Part shown: positions 33,724-43,103 of the stretch, in pieces | Layout of the letters: the number at the start of each line of letters is the position of its first letter | Numbering within the stretch: position 1 is the first letter of the stretch | Assembly: GCF_000296215.2 (NCBI RefSeq) | Contig: NZ_CP013949.1 | Span: 2,783,501-2,847,500 of the forward strand | Direction: 5' to 3' | Length of the DNA stretch: 64,000 nt | Source of the DNA: Bradyrhizobium sp. CCGE-LA001 | GTDB taxonomy: Bacteria > Pseudomonadota > Alphaproteobacteria > Rhizobiales > Xanthobacteraceae | Position numbers and translations under genes: made by a program | Notes under the pieces: generated by a model | What the model was told of the DNA's origin: nothing | Seen by the model: only the letters and a program-made list of their open reading frames with translations | Database searches by the model: none

Positions 33724-35412
33724 ATGTCTTGGATCAACAACGTTCGCGTCTCGGTCAAGGTTTCTGCTGTGTTTGTGGCAATCTGTCTGGTTGTCGCTGG
33801 CAGCACGGGGGCGATCTACAATTCGCTGAGCGTGATGAACTCGACGGCAAGAATGACGGTCCACACCTACGAAGTCCTCGAGGAGCTCTCCAAAGTCGTC
33901 GGCGCCATGGTCAATGCGGAAACCGGCGTGCGCGGCTACCTGGTGTCGGCCGATCCCGCTTTTCTCGGACCCTACGAGAGCGGACAGAAGGAGTTTCAGG
34001 CCGCGACAACGAAGGTCGGCAGCCTGACCTCGGACAATGCCGCTCAGCAAAAACGCCTTGAGCGCGTGAAAGCGTTCGCCGGCGACTGGATGGCCAATGT
34101 CGCGCAGCGCGAAATCACACTGATGAAGGATCCCGCAACCCAGTCGAAGGCCCGTGAGCTCGAGGCTTCTGGCGCCGGCAAGAAGGCGATGGATGGCCTC
34201 CGGGCGGTTGTGCAGGAGATGGATGCAGAAGAGCGGTCGCTCTTGTCGGTGCGGGGTGCCGCTGCCGCGTCTGCCTCGAGCAACGCGACATTGTCCATGT
34301 TGATCGGCGGCGTCGTCACCCTGCTGTTGTCGCTCGCCGGCGCCTTCGGCGTTGCCTTTGCGGTCACCCGGCCGATCCAGCGCATCACCACCGAGATGGG
34401 GGTCCTTGCGAAGGGCGACACCTCGGTAACGATATCGGCGACTGAGCGCAAGGACGAGATTGGCGAGATGGCCCAGGCGGTTCAGGTGTTCAAGACGAAT
34501 GCGATCGAGGTCGAGCGGCTCAAGGCGGAGCAGGTCGAAGTCGAGCGACGGAATGCCGAACAACGCAAGCATGACATGATCAGGCTTGCGGATGACTTCG
34601 AGAACGCCGTCGGCCAGATCATCGGAACGGTGTCGTCTGCTTCGACCCAGCTGGAATCATCGGCCACGACCCTTACGGGCACCGCCGAGCGCTCCCAGAA
34701 GCTGGCGACCACCGTCGCCGGAGCTTCGGAGGAGGCCTCGACCAACGTGCAGTCGGTGGCGTCGGCGACCGAGGAGATGGCCTCATCGGTGGGAGAGATC
34801 AGCCGTCAGGTGCAAGAGTCCGCCCGGATGGCCGGCGATGCCGTCGGTCAGGCGCGCGCCACCACCGAGCGCGTCAGCGAGCTCTCCAAGGCAGCTGCCC
34901 GCATCGGCGACGTCGTCGAGCTCATCAACACCATCGCTGGCCAGACCAACCTGCTGGCGCTCAACGCGACCATCGAGGCGGCGCGCGCCGGCGAAGCCGG
35001 CCGCGGCTTCGCCGTGGTGGCTTCCGAGGTGAAGGCGCTGGCCGAGCAAACCGCGAAGGCGACGGGCGAGATCGGCCAGCAGATTTCCGGCATCCAGGCC
35101 GCGACCAACGACTCGGTCGGGGCCATCAAGGAGATCTCCTCGACCATCGAGCGTCTGTCGGAGATCTCTTCGGCGATCGCGGCGGCCGTGGAGGAGCAGG
35201 GCGCAGCGACCCAGGAGATCGCTCGCAACGTGCAGCAGGCAGCGCAAGGCACCCAGCAGGTTTCTTCCAACATCACCGACGTGCAGCGCGGTGCGACTGA
35301 GACCGGCACGGCCTCCTCGCAGGTGTTGTCGGCGGCGCAGATGCTGTCGAACGACTCGAACAGGCTGAAGAGCGAGGTCGGCAAGTTCCTCAATTCGGTC
35401 CGTGCCGCCTGA
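33724..35412 (+). CDS. Methyl-accepting chemotaxis protein (CHASE3-type sensor)
   Basis: Also 562 residues. TM1 (~11-31) is followed by a CHASE3-like helical sensor with the typical ETGVRGYLVSADPAFLGPY motif, TM2 (~189-212), HAMP and the MA signalling domain. The sensor half is unrelated to the preceding receptor, while the signalling half is identical to it. A longer in-frame opening from 33511 exists, but ATG 33724 follows GGGGTGG and gives the normal short cytoplasmic leader. The pair looks like a tandem duplication with sensor replacement or later gene conversion. Confidence 0.93.
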   Translation: MSWINNVRVSVKVSAVFVAICLVVAGSTGAIYNSLSVMNSTARMTVHTYEVLEELSKVVGAMVNAETGVRGYLVSADPAFLGPYESGQKEFQAATTKVGSLTSDNAAQQKRLERVKAFAGDWMANVAQREITLMKDPATQSKARELEASGAGKKAMDGLRAVVQEMDAEERSLLSVRGAAAASASSNATLSMLIGGVVTLLLSLAGAFGVAFAVTRPIQRITTEMGVLAKGDTSVTISATERKDEIGEMAQAVQVFKTNAIEVERLKAEQVEVERRNAEQRKHDMIRLADDFENAVGQIIGTVSSASTQLESSATTLTGTAERSQKLATTVAGASEEASTNVQSVASATEEMASSVGEISRQVQESARMAGDAVGQARATTERVSELSKAAARIGDVVELINTIAGQTNLLALNATIEAARAGEAGRGFAVVASEVKALAEQTAKATGEIGQQISGIQAATNDSVGAIKEISSTIERLSEISSAIAAAVEEQGAATQEIARNVQQAAQGTQQVSSNITDVQRGATETGTASSQVLSAAQMLSNDSNRLKSEVGKFLNSVRAA

Positions 35413-35580
35413 GGCACGCCGCCGCATGGCTGCGATGTCAATTCGCAGTGCGGTAGCAGGGAAGTGAATGCGGCAAGGCCGCCGGAGATTAGCGTTTCCG
35501 ACGGCGCTCGGGTAAAGGGAAATGGGGATCGCCGTGGGGGCGGATTCCACATTCTCGTTTGACCTGGAATTGCCTGGCGC

Positions 35581-38500
35581 ATGATTGCTCTGGTCCGTAT
35601 TGCCCTGAGCCGGCCCTATACTTTCGTCGTGCTCGCGCTTTTGTTGCTGATCATCGGACCGCTGGCGGCGCTGCGGACGCCGACCGACATCTTCCCGGAC
35701 ATTCGCATTCCCGTGATCGGCGTGGTCTGGCAGTACACCGGCCTGCCGCCCGACCAGATGTCCGGCCGCATCACCACGCCGTTCCAGCGTGCGCTGACGA
35801 CGACGGTCAACGACATCGAGCACATCACCGCCAATTCGTATAACGGCTTCGGCATCATCAAGATCTTCTTTCAGCCGAACGTCGACATCCGCACCGCCAA
35901 CGCCCAGGTCACCGCGATCTCGCAGACGCTGCTCAAGCAGATGCCGCCGGGCGCGACGCCGCCCTTGATCCTGAACTACTCGGCTTCCACCGTGCCGATC
36001 ATTCAGGTCGCGCTGTCAGGCGAGGGGCTCACCGAACAAAATCTCGCCGATATCGGCATCAACCAGCTTCGCACGCCCCTGGTCACCGTGCCCGGCGCGG
36101 CGATCCCGTATCCCTTCGGCGGCAAGCAGCGTCAGGTCCAGATCGATCTCGATCCGACCGCGCTCCAGGCCCGCGGCCTCTCGGGCCAGGACGTCGCCAA
36201 TGCGCTGGCCGCCCAGAACCTGATCACGCCGGTCGGCACCCAGAAGATCGGCCAGTTCGAGTACAACATTCAGCTCAACAACTCGCCGCTTCGGATCGAC
36301 GAGCTCGGCAATCTGCCGATCAAGACCGTCAACGGCGCCATGGTCTATGTGCGCGACGTCGCGACCGTGCGCGATGGCAATCCGCCGCAGACCAACATCG
36401 TCCACGTCGACGGCAACCGCTCGGTGTTGATGATGGTGCTGAAGGCCGGCGCGACCTCGACGCTCGACATCATCGCCGGCATCAAGCAGAAGGTGATCGA
36501 CGTCAAGGATCAGATGCCCGACGCCCTGAAGATCGGCTTTATCGGCGACCAGTCGGTGTTCGTCCGTGGCGCGATCCAGGGCGTCGCCGTCGAAGGCGTG
36601 ATCGCGGCGCTGCTCACCAGCGTCATGATCCTGCTGTTCCTCGGCAGCTGGCGATCGACGATCATCATCGCGGTCTCGATCCCGCTATCGGTGCTCGGCG
36701 CCATCATCATGCTGTCGGCAATCGGCGAGACGCTGAACATCATGACGCTCGGCGGCCTCGCGCTCGCGGTCGGCATCCTTGTCGACGATGCCACGGTGAC
36801 GATCGAGAACATCAATTACCATCTGGAGCAGGGCAAGCCGGTCGAGCAGTCGATCCTCGACGGCGCCAACCAGATCGTGACGCCGGCCTTCGTGTCGCTG
36901 CTCTGCATCTGCATCGTCTTCGTGCCGATGTTCTTCCTCACCGGCGTTGCGCGCTTCCTGTTCGTGCCGATGGCGGAAGCCGTGATGTTCGCGATGATCT
37001 GGTCGTTCATCCTGTCGCGCACGCTGGTGCCGACCATGGCGAACTATCTGCTCAAGGCGCATGTCCATCACGAAGGCGGACCCCCGAAATCGCGCAATCC
37101 CTTCGTCTGGTTCCAGCGCGGCTTCGAGGCGCGGTTCGAGCGCATCCGCGGCGGCTACCACAACTTCCTTGGCCTCGCACTGGCGCACCGCGCGGTGTTC
37201 GTGATCGGCTTCCTCTGCGTCGTCGGCGCGTCCTTCGCGCTGGTGCCGTTCCTCGGGCGCAACTTCTTCCCCGCGGTCGATGCCGGCAACATCCTGATGC
37301 ATGTCCGCACGCAAGTCGGCACCCGCGTCGAGGAAACCGCCAATCAGCTCGCCGACATCCAGAAGGCCGTCCGCAAGCTGATTCCGGGCGAGATCGAGAC
37401 CATGACCGACAATATCGGCATGCCGATCTCCGGCATCAACATGACCTACAACAACACCGGCGTGATCGGCCCGCAGGACGGCGACATCCAGATCAAGCTG
37501 AAGGAAGGCCACAAGCCGACGGAGGAGCACGTGAAGGTGCTGCGCGAACAGCTGCCGCGCCTGTTCCCGGGCGTCAGCTTCGCGTTCCTCCCCGCAGACA
37601 TCGTCAGTCAGATCCTGAACTTCGGCGCGCCGGCGCCGATCGACCTCCAAATCCGCGGCGCCAACCTTCCAGCCAATTTCGCCTACGCCAACAACCTGCT
37701 GGCGAAGGTCCGCAAGATTCCCGGCGTTGCCGACGCGCGTATCCAGCAATCGCCGAACAACCCGACCTTCAACATCGACGTCGACCGCACCCGTGCGCAA
37801 TATGTCGGCCTGACCGAGCGCGACGTGACCAACAGCCTCGTGGTCAACCTCGCCGGCTCCTCGCAGGTGGCGCCGACCTACTACCTCAATCCCGACAACG
37901 GCGTGTCCTACTCGATCGTGATGCAGACGCCGCAGTATCAGATCGATTCACTCAGCGCGCTGCAGACGCTGCCGATCACCGCGGCCGGCAATTCGCAATC
38001 GCCGATCCTCGGCGGCATCGCCGACATCAAGCGCTCGACCTCGAGTGCGGTGGTCTCGCAATACGACATCCAGTCGATGGTGCAGATCTTTGCCACGACC
38101 ACGGGCCGCGATCTCGGTGCGGTCGCGGCCGATATCCGCCAGCTCATCGCCGATACCGCCAAGGACGTGCCGAAGGGCTCCTCCGTCGTGCTGCTCGGCC
38201 AGGTGCAGACCATGAACAGCGCCTTCACCGGCCTGCTGTTCGGCCTGCTCGGTGCCGTCGTGTTGATCTACTTCCTGATCGTCGTGAACTTCCAGTCCTG
38301 GTCCGATCCGTTCGTGATCATCACGGCCCTGCCGGCTGCGCTCGCCGGCATCGTCTGGATGCTGTTCATGACCGAGACGACGCTGTCGGTGCCGGCCCTG
38401 ACCGGCGCTATCATGTGCATGGGCGTTGCCACCGCCAACAGCGTGCTCGTGATCTCCTTCGCCCGCGAGCGCTACGAGGAGCTCGGCGATCCCATCGCGG

Positions 38501-38760
38501 CGGCGCTCGAAGCCGGCTTCGTCCGGTTCCGTCCGGTGCTGATGACCGCGCTTGCCATGATCATCGGCATGGCGCCGATGGCCCTGGGGCTCGGCGAAGG
38601 CGGCGAGCAGAACGCGCCGCTCGGCCGCGCCGTGATCGGCGGCCTGATCTTTGCAACCTTCGCCACACTGATGTTCGTTCCCGTGGTGTTCAGCATGGTA
38701 CACAGGAAGCAAGGCGCCGAAGGCGCCGCCCCATTGGAGACCGCGCATGTCGCCCACTGA
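35581..38760 (+). CDS. RND efflux pump, inner-membrane transporter (AcrB/HAE1-like)
   Basis: 1059 residues with the RND layout: N-terminal TM1, a large periplasmic loop, a TM2-TM6 block, a second loop and TM7-TM12. The proton-relay aspartates Asp402-Asp403 are in GILVDDATVTIENI. The substrate is unspecified; such pumps export drugs, solvents or plant phenolics. The adaptor gene follows and overlaps by 14 bases, the reverse of the usual adaptor-then-pump order. No outer-membrane factor gene is present. A 168-base gap before it contains nothing I can name. Confidence 0.92.
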   Translation: MIALVRIALSRPYTFVVLALLLLIIGPLAALRTPTDIFPDIRIPVIGVVWQYTGLPPDQMSGRITTPFQRALTTTVNDIEHITANSYNGFGIIKIFFQPNVDIRTANAQVTAISQTLLKQMPPGATPPLILNYSASTVPIIQVALSGEGLTEQNLADIGINQLRTPLVTVPGAAIPYPFGGKQRQVQIDLDPTALQARGLSGQDVANALAAQNLITPVGTQKIGQFEYNIQLNNSPLRIDELGNLPIKTVNGAMVYVRDVATVRDGNPPQTNIVHVDGNRSVLMMVLKAGATSTLDIIAGIKQKVIDVKDQMPDALKIGFIGDQSVFVRGAIQGVAVEGVIAALLTSVMILLFLGSWRSTIIIAVSIPLSVLGAIIMLSAIGETLNIMTLGGLALAVGILVDDATVTIENINYHLEQGKPVEQSILDGANQIVTPAFVSLLCICIVFVPMFFLTGVARFLFVPMAEAVMFAMIWSFILSRTLVPTMANYLLKAHVHHEGGPPKSRNPFVWFQRGFEARFERIRGGYHNFLGLALAHRAVFVIGFLCVVGASFALVPFLGRNFFPAVDAGNILMHVRTQVGTRVEETANQLADIQKAVRKLIPGEIETMTDNIGMPISGINMTYNNTGVIGPQDGDIQIKLKEGHKPTEEHVKVLREQLPRLFPGVSFAFLPADIVSQILNFGAPAPIDLQIRGANLPANFAYANNLLAKVRKIPGVADARIQQSPNNPTFNIDVDRTRAQYVGLTERDVTNSLVVNLAGSSQVAPTYYLNPDNGVSYSIVMQTPQYQIDSLSALQTLPITAAGNSQSPILGGIADIKRSTSSAVVSQYDIQSMVQIFATTTGRDLGAVAADIRQLIADTAKDVPKGSSVVLLGQVQTMNSAFTGLLFGLLGAVVLIYFLIVVNFQSWSDPFVIITALPAALAGIVWMLFMTETTLSVPALTGAIMCMGVATANSVLVISFARERYEELGDPIAAALEAGFVRFRPVLMTALAMIIGMAPMALGLGEGGEQNAPLGRAVIGGLIFATFATLMFVPVVFSMVHRKQGAEGAAPLETAHVAH

Positions 38761-39943
38761 ACCCCGCTCCCCGGTGTCGCACCGGAAACTGGGCATCTTC
38801 GGCGTGGTGGCGCTGATTGCGGCAGGCCTCGTCGTGGGCACCGGCATCCGCGCCCGCGAGGAGCAGGGCACCAAGCTGAAGGAATGGACCGACGATCAAG
38901 CCATTCCCACCGTCGCGGTGACCCAACCCAACGCCAAGGCGCTCCACGCCACCCTCGATCTGCCCGGCCGGCTGGAAGCCTATTACCGCGCTCCGATTTT
39001 TGCGCGCGTGTCGGGTTACCTGAAGAGCTGGAACGCCGACATCGGCGCCCGCGTCAAGGCCGGGCAGGTGATTGCCGAGATCGAAGCGCCGGACCTCGAC
39101 CAGCAGCTCTTGCAAGCCCGCGCCGACCTCGCCAGCCAGCAGGCTAGCGCCCGGCTGTCGGAAGCGACGCTGAACCGGCGCAAGACGCTTGTCGCCTCGA
39201 ACTTCGTCTCGGCACAGGAGATCGACGAGCGCACGGCGGATCTCTCCAACAAGAATGCCGCGGTCAATTCGGGCAAGGCCAATGTCGAGCGGCTGGAAGC
39301 ACTGGCCGGCTACAAGAAGATCACCGCGCCGTTCGACGGCGTCGTCACCGCGCGCGACACCGATGTCGGCGCGCTGATCAATGCCGGCGGCGGCTCGGGC
39401 CCGGCGATGTTCGTGATCTCCGACATCAGCAAGCTGCGTGTCTACGTCAACGTGCCCCAGAACTACGTGCCCGCGATCAAGATCGGTGCGAAAGCCACCA
39501 TCACGCTGCCCGAATACCCGAACCGGAATTTCCAGGCGACCGTGGAGGCCTCTTCGCAGGCGGTCGATGTCGCCTCCGGCACCACGCGCATGCAGCTCGG
39601 GCTCGACAATTCCTCAGGCGAGCTGATGCCCGGCGGCTACGCCAGCGTGAAGCTGAACCTGCAGCGCGACTCCGCGCCGCTCAGCATCCCCGCCAGCGCG
39701 CTGATCTTCAACAGCAGCGGCCTGCGCGTTGCGACCGTCGGACCGGACGACAAGGTGCTGTTCAAGACCGTGACCATCGCCCGCGATCTCGGCCGCGAGA
39801 TCGAGCTGGCCTCGGGCATCGCAGCGGAAGACCGCGTCATCACGGCACCGCCAGATGGCCTGTCGGACGGCGATGCGGTGCGTGTCGTTGGCGGCAAAGG
39901 CAAGCCGGCAACGGCATCGGAGAAGCAGGCGCCACGGAGTTAG
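38747..39943 (+). CDS. RND periplasmic adaptor (membrane fusion protein)
   Basis: 398 residues. One N-terminal anchor helix (~17-32) is followed by a lipoyl/barrel-sandwich half, an alpha-helical hairpin rich in alanine and glutamine (DLASQQASARLSEATLNRRK), the second half (ITAPFDGVVTARDTDVGALI) and a beta-barrel. It bridges the RND pump to an outer-membrane channel encoded elsewhere. The start overlaps the pump gene, with GGAG eleven bases upstream. A palindromic repeat follows the stop. Confidence 0.92.
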   Translation: MSPTEPRSPVSHRKLGIFGVVALIAAGLVVGTGIRAREEQGTKLKEWTDDQAIPTVAVTQPNAKALHATLDLPGRLEAYYRAPIFARVSGYLKSWNADIGARVKAGQVIAEIEAPDLDQQLLQARADLASQQASARLSEATLNRRKTLVASNFVSAQEIDERTADLSNKNAAVNSGKANVERLEALAGYKKITAPFDGVVTARDTDVGALINAGGGSGPAMFVISDISKLRVYVNVPQNYVPAIKIGAKATITLPEYPNRNFQATVEASSQAVDVASGTTRMQLGLDNSSGELMPGGYASVKLNLQRDSAPLSIPASALIFNSSGLRVATVGPDDKVLFKTVTIARDLGREIELASGIAAEDRVITAPPDGLSDGDAVRVVGGKGKPATASEKQAPRS

Positions 39944-39948
39944 GACGG

Positions 39949-40046
39949 TCTCGTAGGGTGGGCAAAGCGAAGCGTGCCCACCATCTTGCTTTATCGGAAA
40001 AGCAAGGTGGGCACGGCGCAGGAGCGCCTTTGCCCACCCTACGAGA
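39949..40046. repeat. Palindromic intergenic repeat, family B
   Basis: TCTCGTAGGGTGGGCAAAGC at 39949 pairs with GCCTTTGCCCACCCTACGAGA at the right end. The inner part has AAGCGTGCCCACC/GGTGGGCACGGCGC and CTTGCT/AGCAAG. Relatives are at 45854, 54337 and 59782, with a variant at 46585. It sits between convergent genes. Confidence 0.85.
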
Positions 40047-40047
40047 T

Positions 40048-41556
40048 CTACGCCACCCGCCACTCCGGCACGCCATCCGCAGCCATCGTGATCTCGCCAA
40101 GCGAACCGACCGGCGTTCGATCCATGTCGAGCAGATGCGCCAACGTCGCACTGTCGCCCGCCGGAATCCGCGCCAGCGTGCGCCGGTCATCCTGCGTGCG
40201 CAGCATCACCACGCCGTGCTCGACTTCGCCGCCACGACCGTAGAGCACGGTAAAGCTCTCGACCTTGCCCTTGCCGTTTACCTCGGTCACGAACTCCGGC
40301 ACTGCGCGTTTGTTGCGGTCGGCTTCGCCTTGCACGCTGGTTTCCTGCGCCAGCGCTTCGCGCGGCGGGGTCTTCGACACCACCAGCGCGTGATGCTTGG
40401 TGACGAAGCCGCCCTGGCCGTAGAGCAGGCCGAGGCTGGCGCCATCCCGCACACGCCGGACCATCGCGCAGGCGGCATGAGTCATGTAGGTGTTGAGCGG
40501 CGCGCCGAAGAAGGTGAGGCCGCCGGTCACGGTCGGCTGCACGTCGGCACCCAAGCCCAATGTCCGCCGCGCCATCTTGGGCACGCAAGGAAAACAGCTG
40601 TAGAGCTCGATTGCATCGAACTTCTTGCCGTCGTCCCCAGCGAGATCCATCACCGCGTTCAGCACGGCGTTCTGCGGATGGCTCTCATAGAACTGGTCGC
40701 GGAGGAGATAATCGCGCGGCTCCTCCGCCGAGGCACCGCCAAGCGGGTAGACGAGCTTGTCCTCGGCAATGCCGGCCTCGCGTGCCTTGGCGAGGCTGGT
40801 GAGCAGCAGCGCGCCGCCCATGTTGACGCTGGGATTGGCGACCATGAGCTTGTTATAGGGCCAAGCGATCAGACGGTTGTCCGCGGTCGGCGTCGTGATC
40901 TCTTCAGGGGTGTAGCGCCGCTTCAGCCAGGCGTTTGGATTTTGCGCGGCGGCTTCAGAATAGCGCGACCACAGCGTCCCTGATTCCGCCATCGCCTCGC
41001 GCGGCGTCTGGCCCCACTGCGCCGACGAAGCCGCTTCATAGAACGGATAGACGGTGACCGGGCGAAACACGCCGAGCTTCACCGCCAGCGGCTTCTGGAA
41101 TGCCGCGCCGCGCTTGGGCTCCTCGACATCGTGGGCGAACGGCGTCCATGGCAGCTTGACGCCGGCGCGTTCGGCCTTGGTCGCAGTCGATTGCGCCTCG
41201 GCGCCGCAGACCGCGGCCACCACACACTCGCCGCGCGCGATGCGCTTGGCGGCCTCGTGGATGAAGCGGATCGGGCTCTCGCCGCCGACCGGGCCGTAAT
41301 AGCAATGCGCCGGCGAAACGCCGAGGCGGTGCGCCAACAGCTTCTCCGGATCGCGATAGCGCCAGCTCAGGAAGTTGACGACGTCGAGCGATTCCACCTC
41401 GTCGAGCAGCTTTGCGCCGGCATCGGCCTCGGCACGCCGTAGCGCCTGTTCGAGCAGGTCGAGCGGCTCGAGGCCCTCGGTGATCTCCTTGGGGCGGTCG
41501 ACGATCTCGCCGATGCCGACGATGACGGGGGTGCGTTCTTCGGGGATATTGGTCAT
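40048..41556 (-). CDS. Thiolase-like acetyl-CoA acetyltransferase family protein
   Basis: 502 residues of the SCP2/type-I thiolase-like group. N-terminal TPVIVGIGEI and ECVVAAVCGAEAQST occupy the region where thiolases carry the nucleophilic cysteine. AIELYSCFPCVPKMARRTLG, TGGLTFFGAPLNTYMTHA and a C-terminal GGEVEHGVVML follow. It is longer than a biosynthetic thiolase, and the standard active-site Cys-His-Cys set is not fully obvious, so the exact reaction is open. It plausibly cleaves or condenses acyl-CoAs in the surrounding beta-oxidation-type island. Single gene bounded by repeats. Confidence 0.75.
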   Translation of the reverse strand: MTNIPEERTPVIVGIGEIVDRPKEITEGLEPLDLLEQALRRAEADAGAKLLDEVESLDVVNFLSWRYRDPEKLLAHRLGVSPAHCYYGPVGGESPIRFIHEAAKRIARGECVVAAVCGAEAQSTATKAERAGVKLPWTPFAHDVEEPKRGAAFQKPLAVKLGVFRPVTVYPFYEAASSAQWGQTPREAMAESGTLWSRYSEAAAQNPNAWLKRRYTPEEITTPTADNRLIAWPYNKLMVANPSVNMGGALLLTSLAKAREAGIAEDKLVYPLGGASAEEPRDYLLRDQFYESHPQNAVLNAVMDLAGDDGKKFDAIELYSCFPCVPKMARRTLGLGADVQPTVTGGLTFFGAPLNTYMTHAACAMVRRVRDGASLGLLYGQGGFVTKHHALVVSKTPPREALAQETSVQGEADRNKRAVPEFVTEVNGKGKVESFTVLYGRGGEVEHGVVMLRTQDDRRTLARIPAGDSATLAHLLDMDRTPVGSLGEITMAADGVPEWRVA

Positions 41557-41593
41557 TTCTTCTTGCTTCGTTTCATATCCTGGGCACGCCGCC

Positions 41594-41715
41594 GCCCTTC
41601 GAGGGCCGCTGAAGAAGCGGCCACCTCAGGGTGACGGCTACGGGGACGACGTCATCCTGAGGTGCGAGTCCGGCGGCGCATGGCGCCGTCGGACGAGCCT
41701 CGAAGAATGGGCTAG
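41594..41715. repeat. Palindromic repeat, family E
   Basis: GCCCTTCGAGG...CCACCTCAGGGTGACG and GACGTCATCCTGAGGTGCGA...GAGCCTCGAAGAATGGGC form nested arms related to the 27621 element. Part of the inner GGCGGCGCATGGCGCCGTC is itself palindromic. It occupies the gap between the nitronate monooxygenase 3' end and the thiolase-like gene's 5' end. Confidence 0.7.
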
Positions 41716-41721
41716 GGGCAT

Positions 41722-42855
41722 TCACTCCGCCACCAGCGCATTCATGTGCTCGACGGCTTCGGCAAACTCTTCCTTGAATTCCTGCACCACTGCGCCGGCC
41801 GACTTCACGCTGTCGATCAACCCGACGCCCTGGCCGACGAAATAGCTGACGAGGTCGCGCGCCCTGGCGTTGCCACTCGCGGCGGCGCGGTCGATCGAAT
41901 GGAAGGCGTCGCGGCTGATGATGCTTTGCAGCGGCATCGGCAATGCGCCCGGGCTGTCCGGCGCACGGTCCCAGGCATCGGTCCAGACCGAGCGGAGCTG
42001 CCGAGCCGGCTTGCCCGTGCGGCCCTTCGAACGCACGGCGTCGCGCGAGGACGCCGCGATCATCTTCTCGCGAAAGATCTCCGTGGTCTCGGCCTCGACG
42101 GTGGCCAGCCACACCGAACCGGTCCAGGCGCCGGCCGCGCCCATCGCCATGCAGGCCGCCATCTGCCGCCCGGTCATGATGCCGCCGGCCGCCAGCACCG
42201 GCACGTCGCGGATGGGCTTGATCGCCTTGATCACCTCCGGCACCAGCACCATGGTCGAGACCTCGCCGCAATGGCCGCCGGCCTCGGTGCCCTGCACCAC
42301 GAGGATGTCGACGCCGGCCGCGACCTGGCGCAGCGCGTGCTCCTTGGCACCGACCAGGGCTGCGACCGGCACGCCGTGCTTCTTTCCCATCTCGATCATA
42401 GCCTTGGGCGGCACGCCGAGTGCATTGGCGATCAGGCGGATCGGATGATTGAAGGAGACTTCGAGCAGCTCCAGCGCCGTTTTCCCGTCGAACGGCTGCG
42501 GCTGGTCGGCCGCGACCTCCGTCGTCGTGAGCTCGATGTCGTATTTCTTCAGGAGATCACGCGTGTAGCTGCGATGCGCCTGCGGCACCCGCGCTTCCAG
42601 GCTCTTCCAGGTGACGTCCTTCTCGCCCGCGGTCGAGATGTTCTCGGGGATCAGCACGTCGATGCCGTAAGGCTTGCCGTCGACGTGATCGTCGATCCAC
42701 TTCAGCTCGCGTTCGAGCGTATCCGGCGTGTGCACGGTGGCGCCGAGCACGCCGAAGCCGCCGGCGCGGCTGACGGCGGCGACGACATCGCGGCAATGGC
42801 TGAAGGCCAGCAGCGGGAACTCGATACCCAGCATGTCGCAGATCGGCGATTTCAT
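41722..42855 (-). CDS. Nitronate monooxygenase (2-nitropropane dioxygenase-like)
   Basis: 377-residue FMN-dependent TIM barrel. The N-terminal substrate/FMN strand is LGIEFPLLAFSH, and GGFGVLGATVHTPDTLE and the catalytic-type His195 in GTEAGGHCGEVST follow. The phosphate site is around VLAAGGIMTGRQMAACMAMGA. It oxidises nitronates such as propionate-3-nitronate, or may be a related flavin oxidoreductase. The ATG at 42855 fits the fold; an earlier in-frame opening is basic, low-complexity and unlikely. It is divergent from the Baeyer-Villiger monooxygenase gene. Confidence 0.83.
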   Translation of the reverse strand: MKSPICDMLGIEFPLLAFSHCRDVVAAVSRAGGFGVLGATVHTPDTLERELKWIDDHVDGKPYGIDVLIPENISTAGEKDVTWKSLEARVPQAHRSYTRDLLKKYDIELTTTEVAADQPQPFDGKTALELLEVSFNHPIRLIANALGVPPKAMIEMGKKHGVPVAALVGAKEHALRQVAAGVDILVVQGTEAGGHCGEVSTMVLVPEVIKAIKPIRDVPVLAAGGIMTGRQMAACMAMGAAGAWTGSVWLATVEAETTEIFREKMIAASSRDAVRSKGRTGKPARQLRSVWTDAWDRAPDSPGALPMPLQSIISRDAFHSIDRAAASGNARARDLVSYFVGQGVGLIDSVKSAGAVVQEFKEEFAEAVEHMNALVAE

Positions 42856-43019
42856 GGCTCTCTCCCGGCGGCCTTCGCGTTCTCGTTGCCTTGGTGGGCG
42901 AAGCAAAACGACGCTAGCCGATCGTCGCGCACGATGCCATGCCGGATTCGACGGAGCTTCTTGCGTGTAGACGCCGCGCGCGGCGGCAGCCATTCCGTCG
43001 CGTAAAATAAGCAGGGCAG

Positions 43020-43037
43020 GAGGCTTCGATTAGCCTC
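43020..43037. promoter_or_regulatory. Inverted repeat in divergent gap
   Basis: GAGGCT (43020-43025), TCGATT, AGCCTC (43032-43037) is a perfect 6-bp inverted repeat, 66 bases before the monooxygenase start. The 248-base gap (42856-43103) otherwise shows no recognisable gene. It is a possible operator; no regulator is adjacent. Confidence 0.35.
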
Positions 43038-43103
43038 TTGCGCTTTTGCAGCAGTGAGCGAATGCTGGCTCACAACAACAGGATAACGAGGGAGCGCCAA
43101 CCG

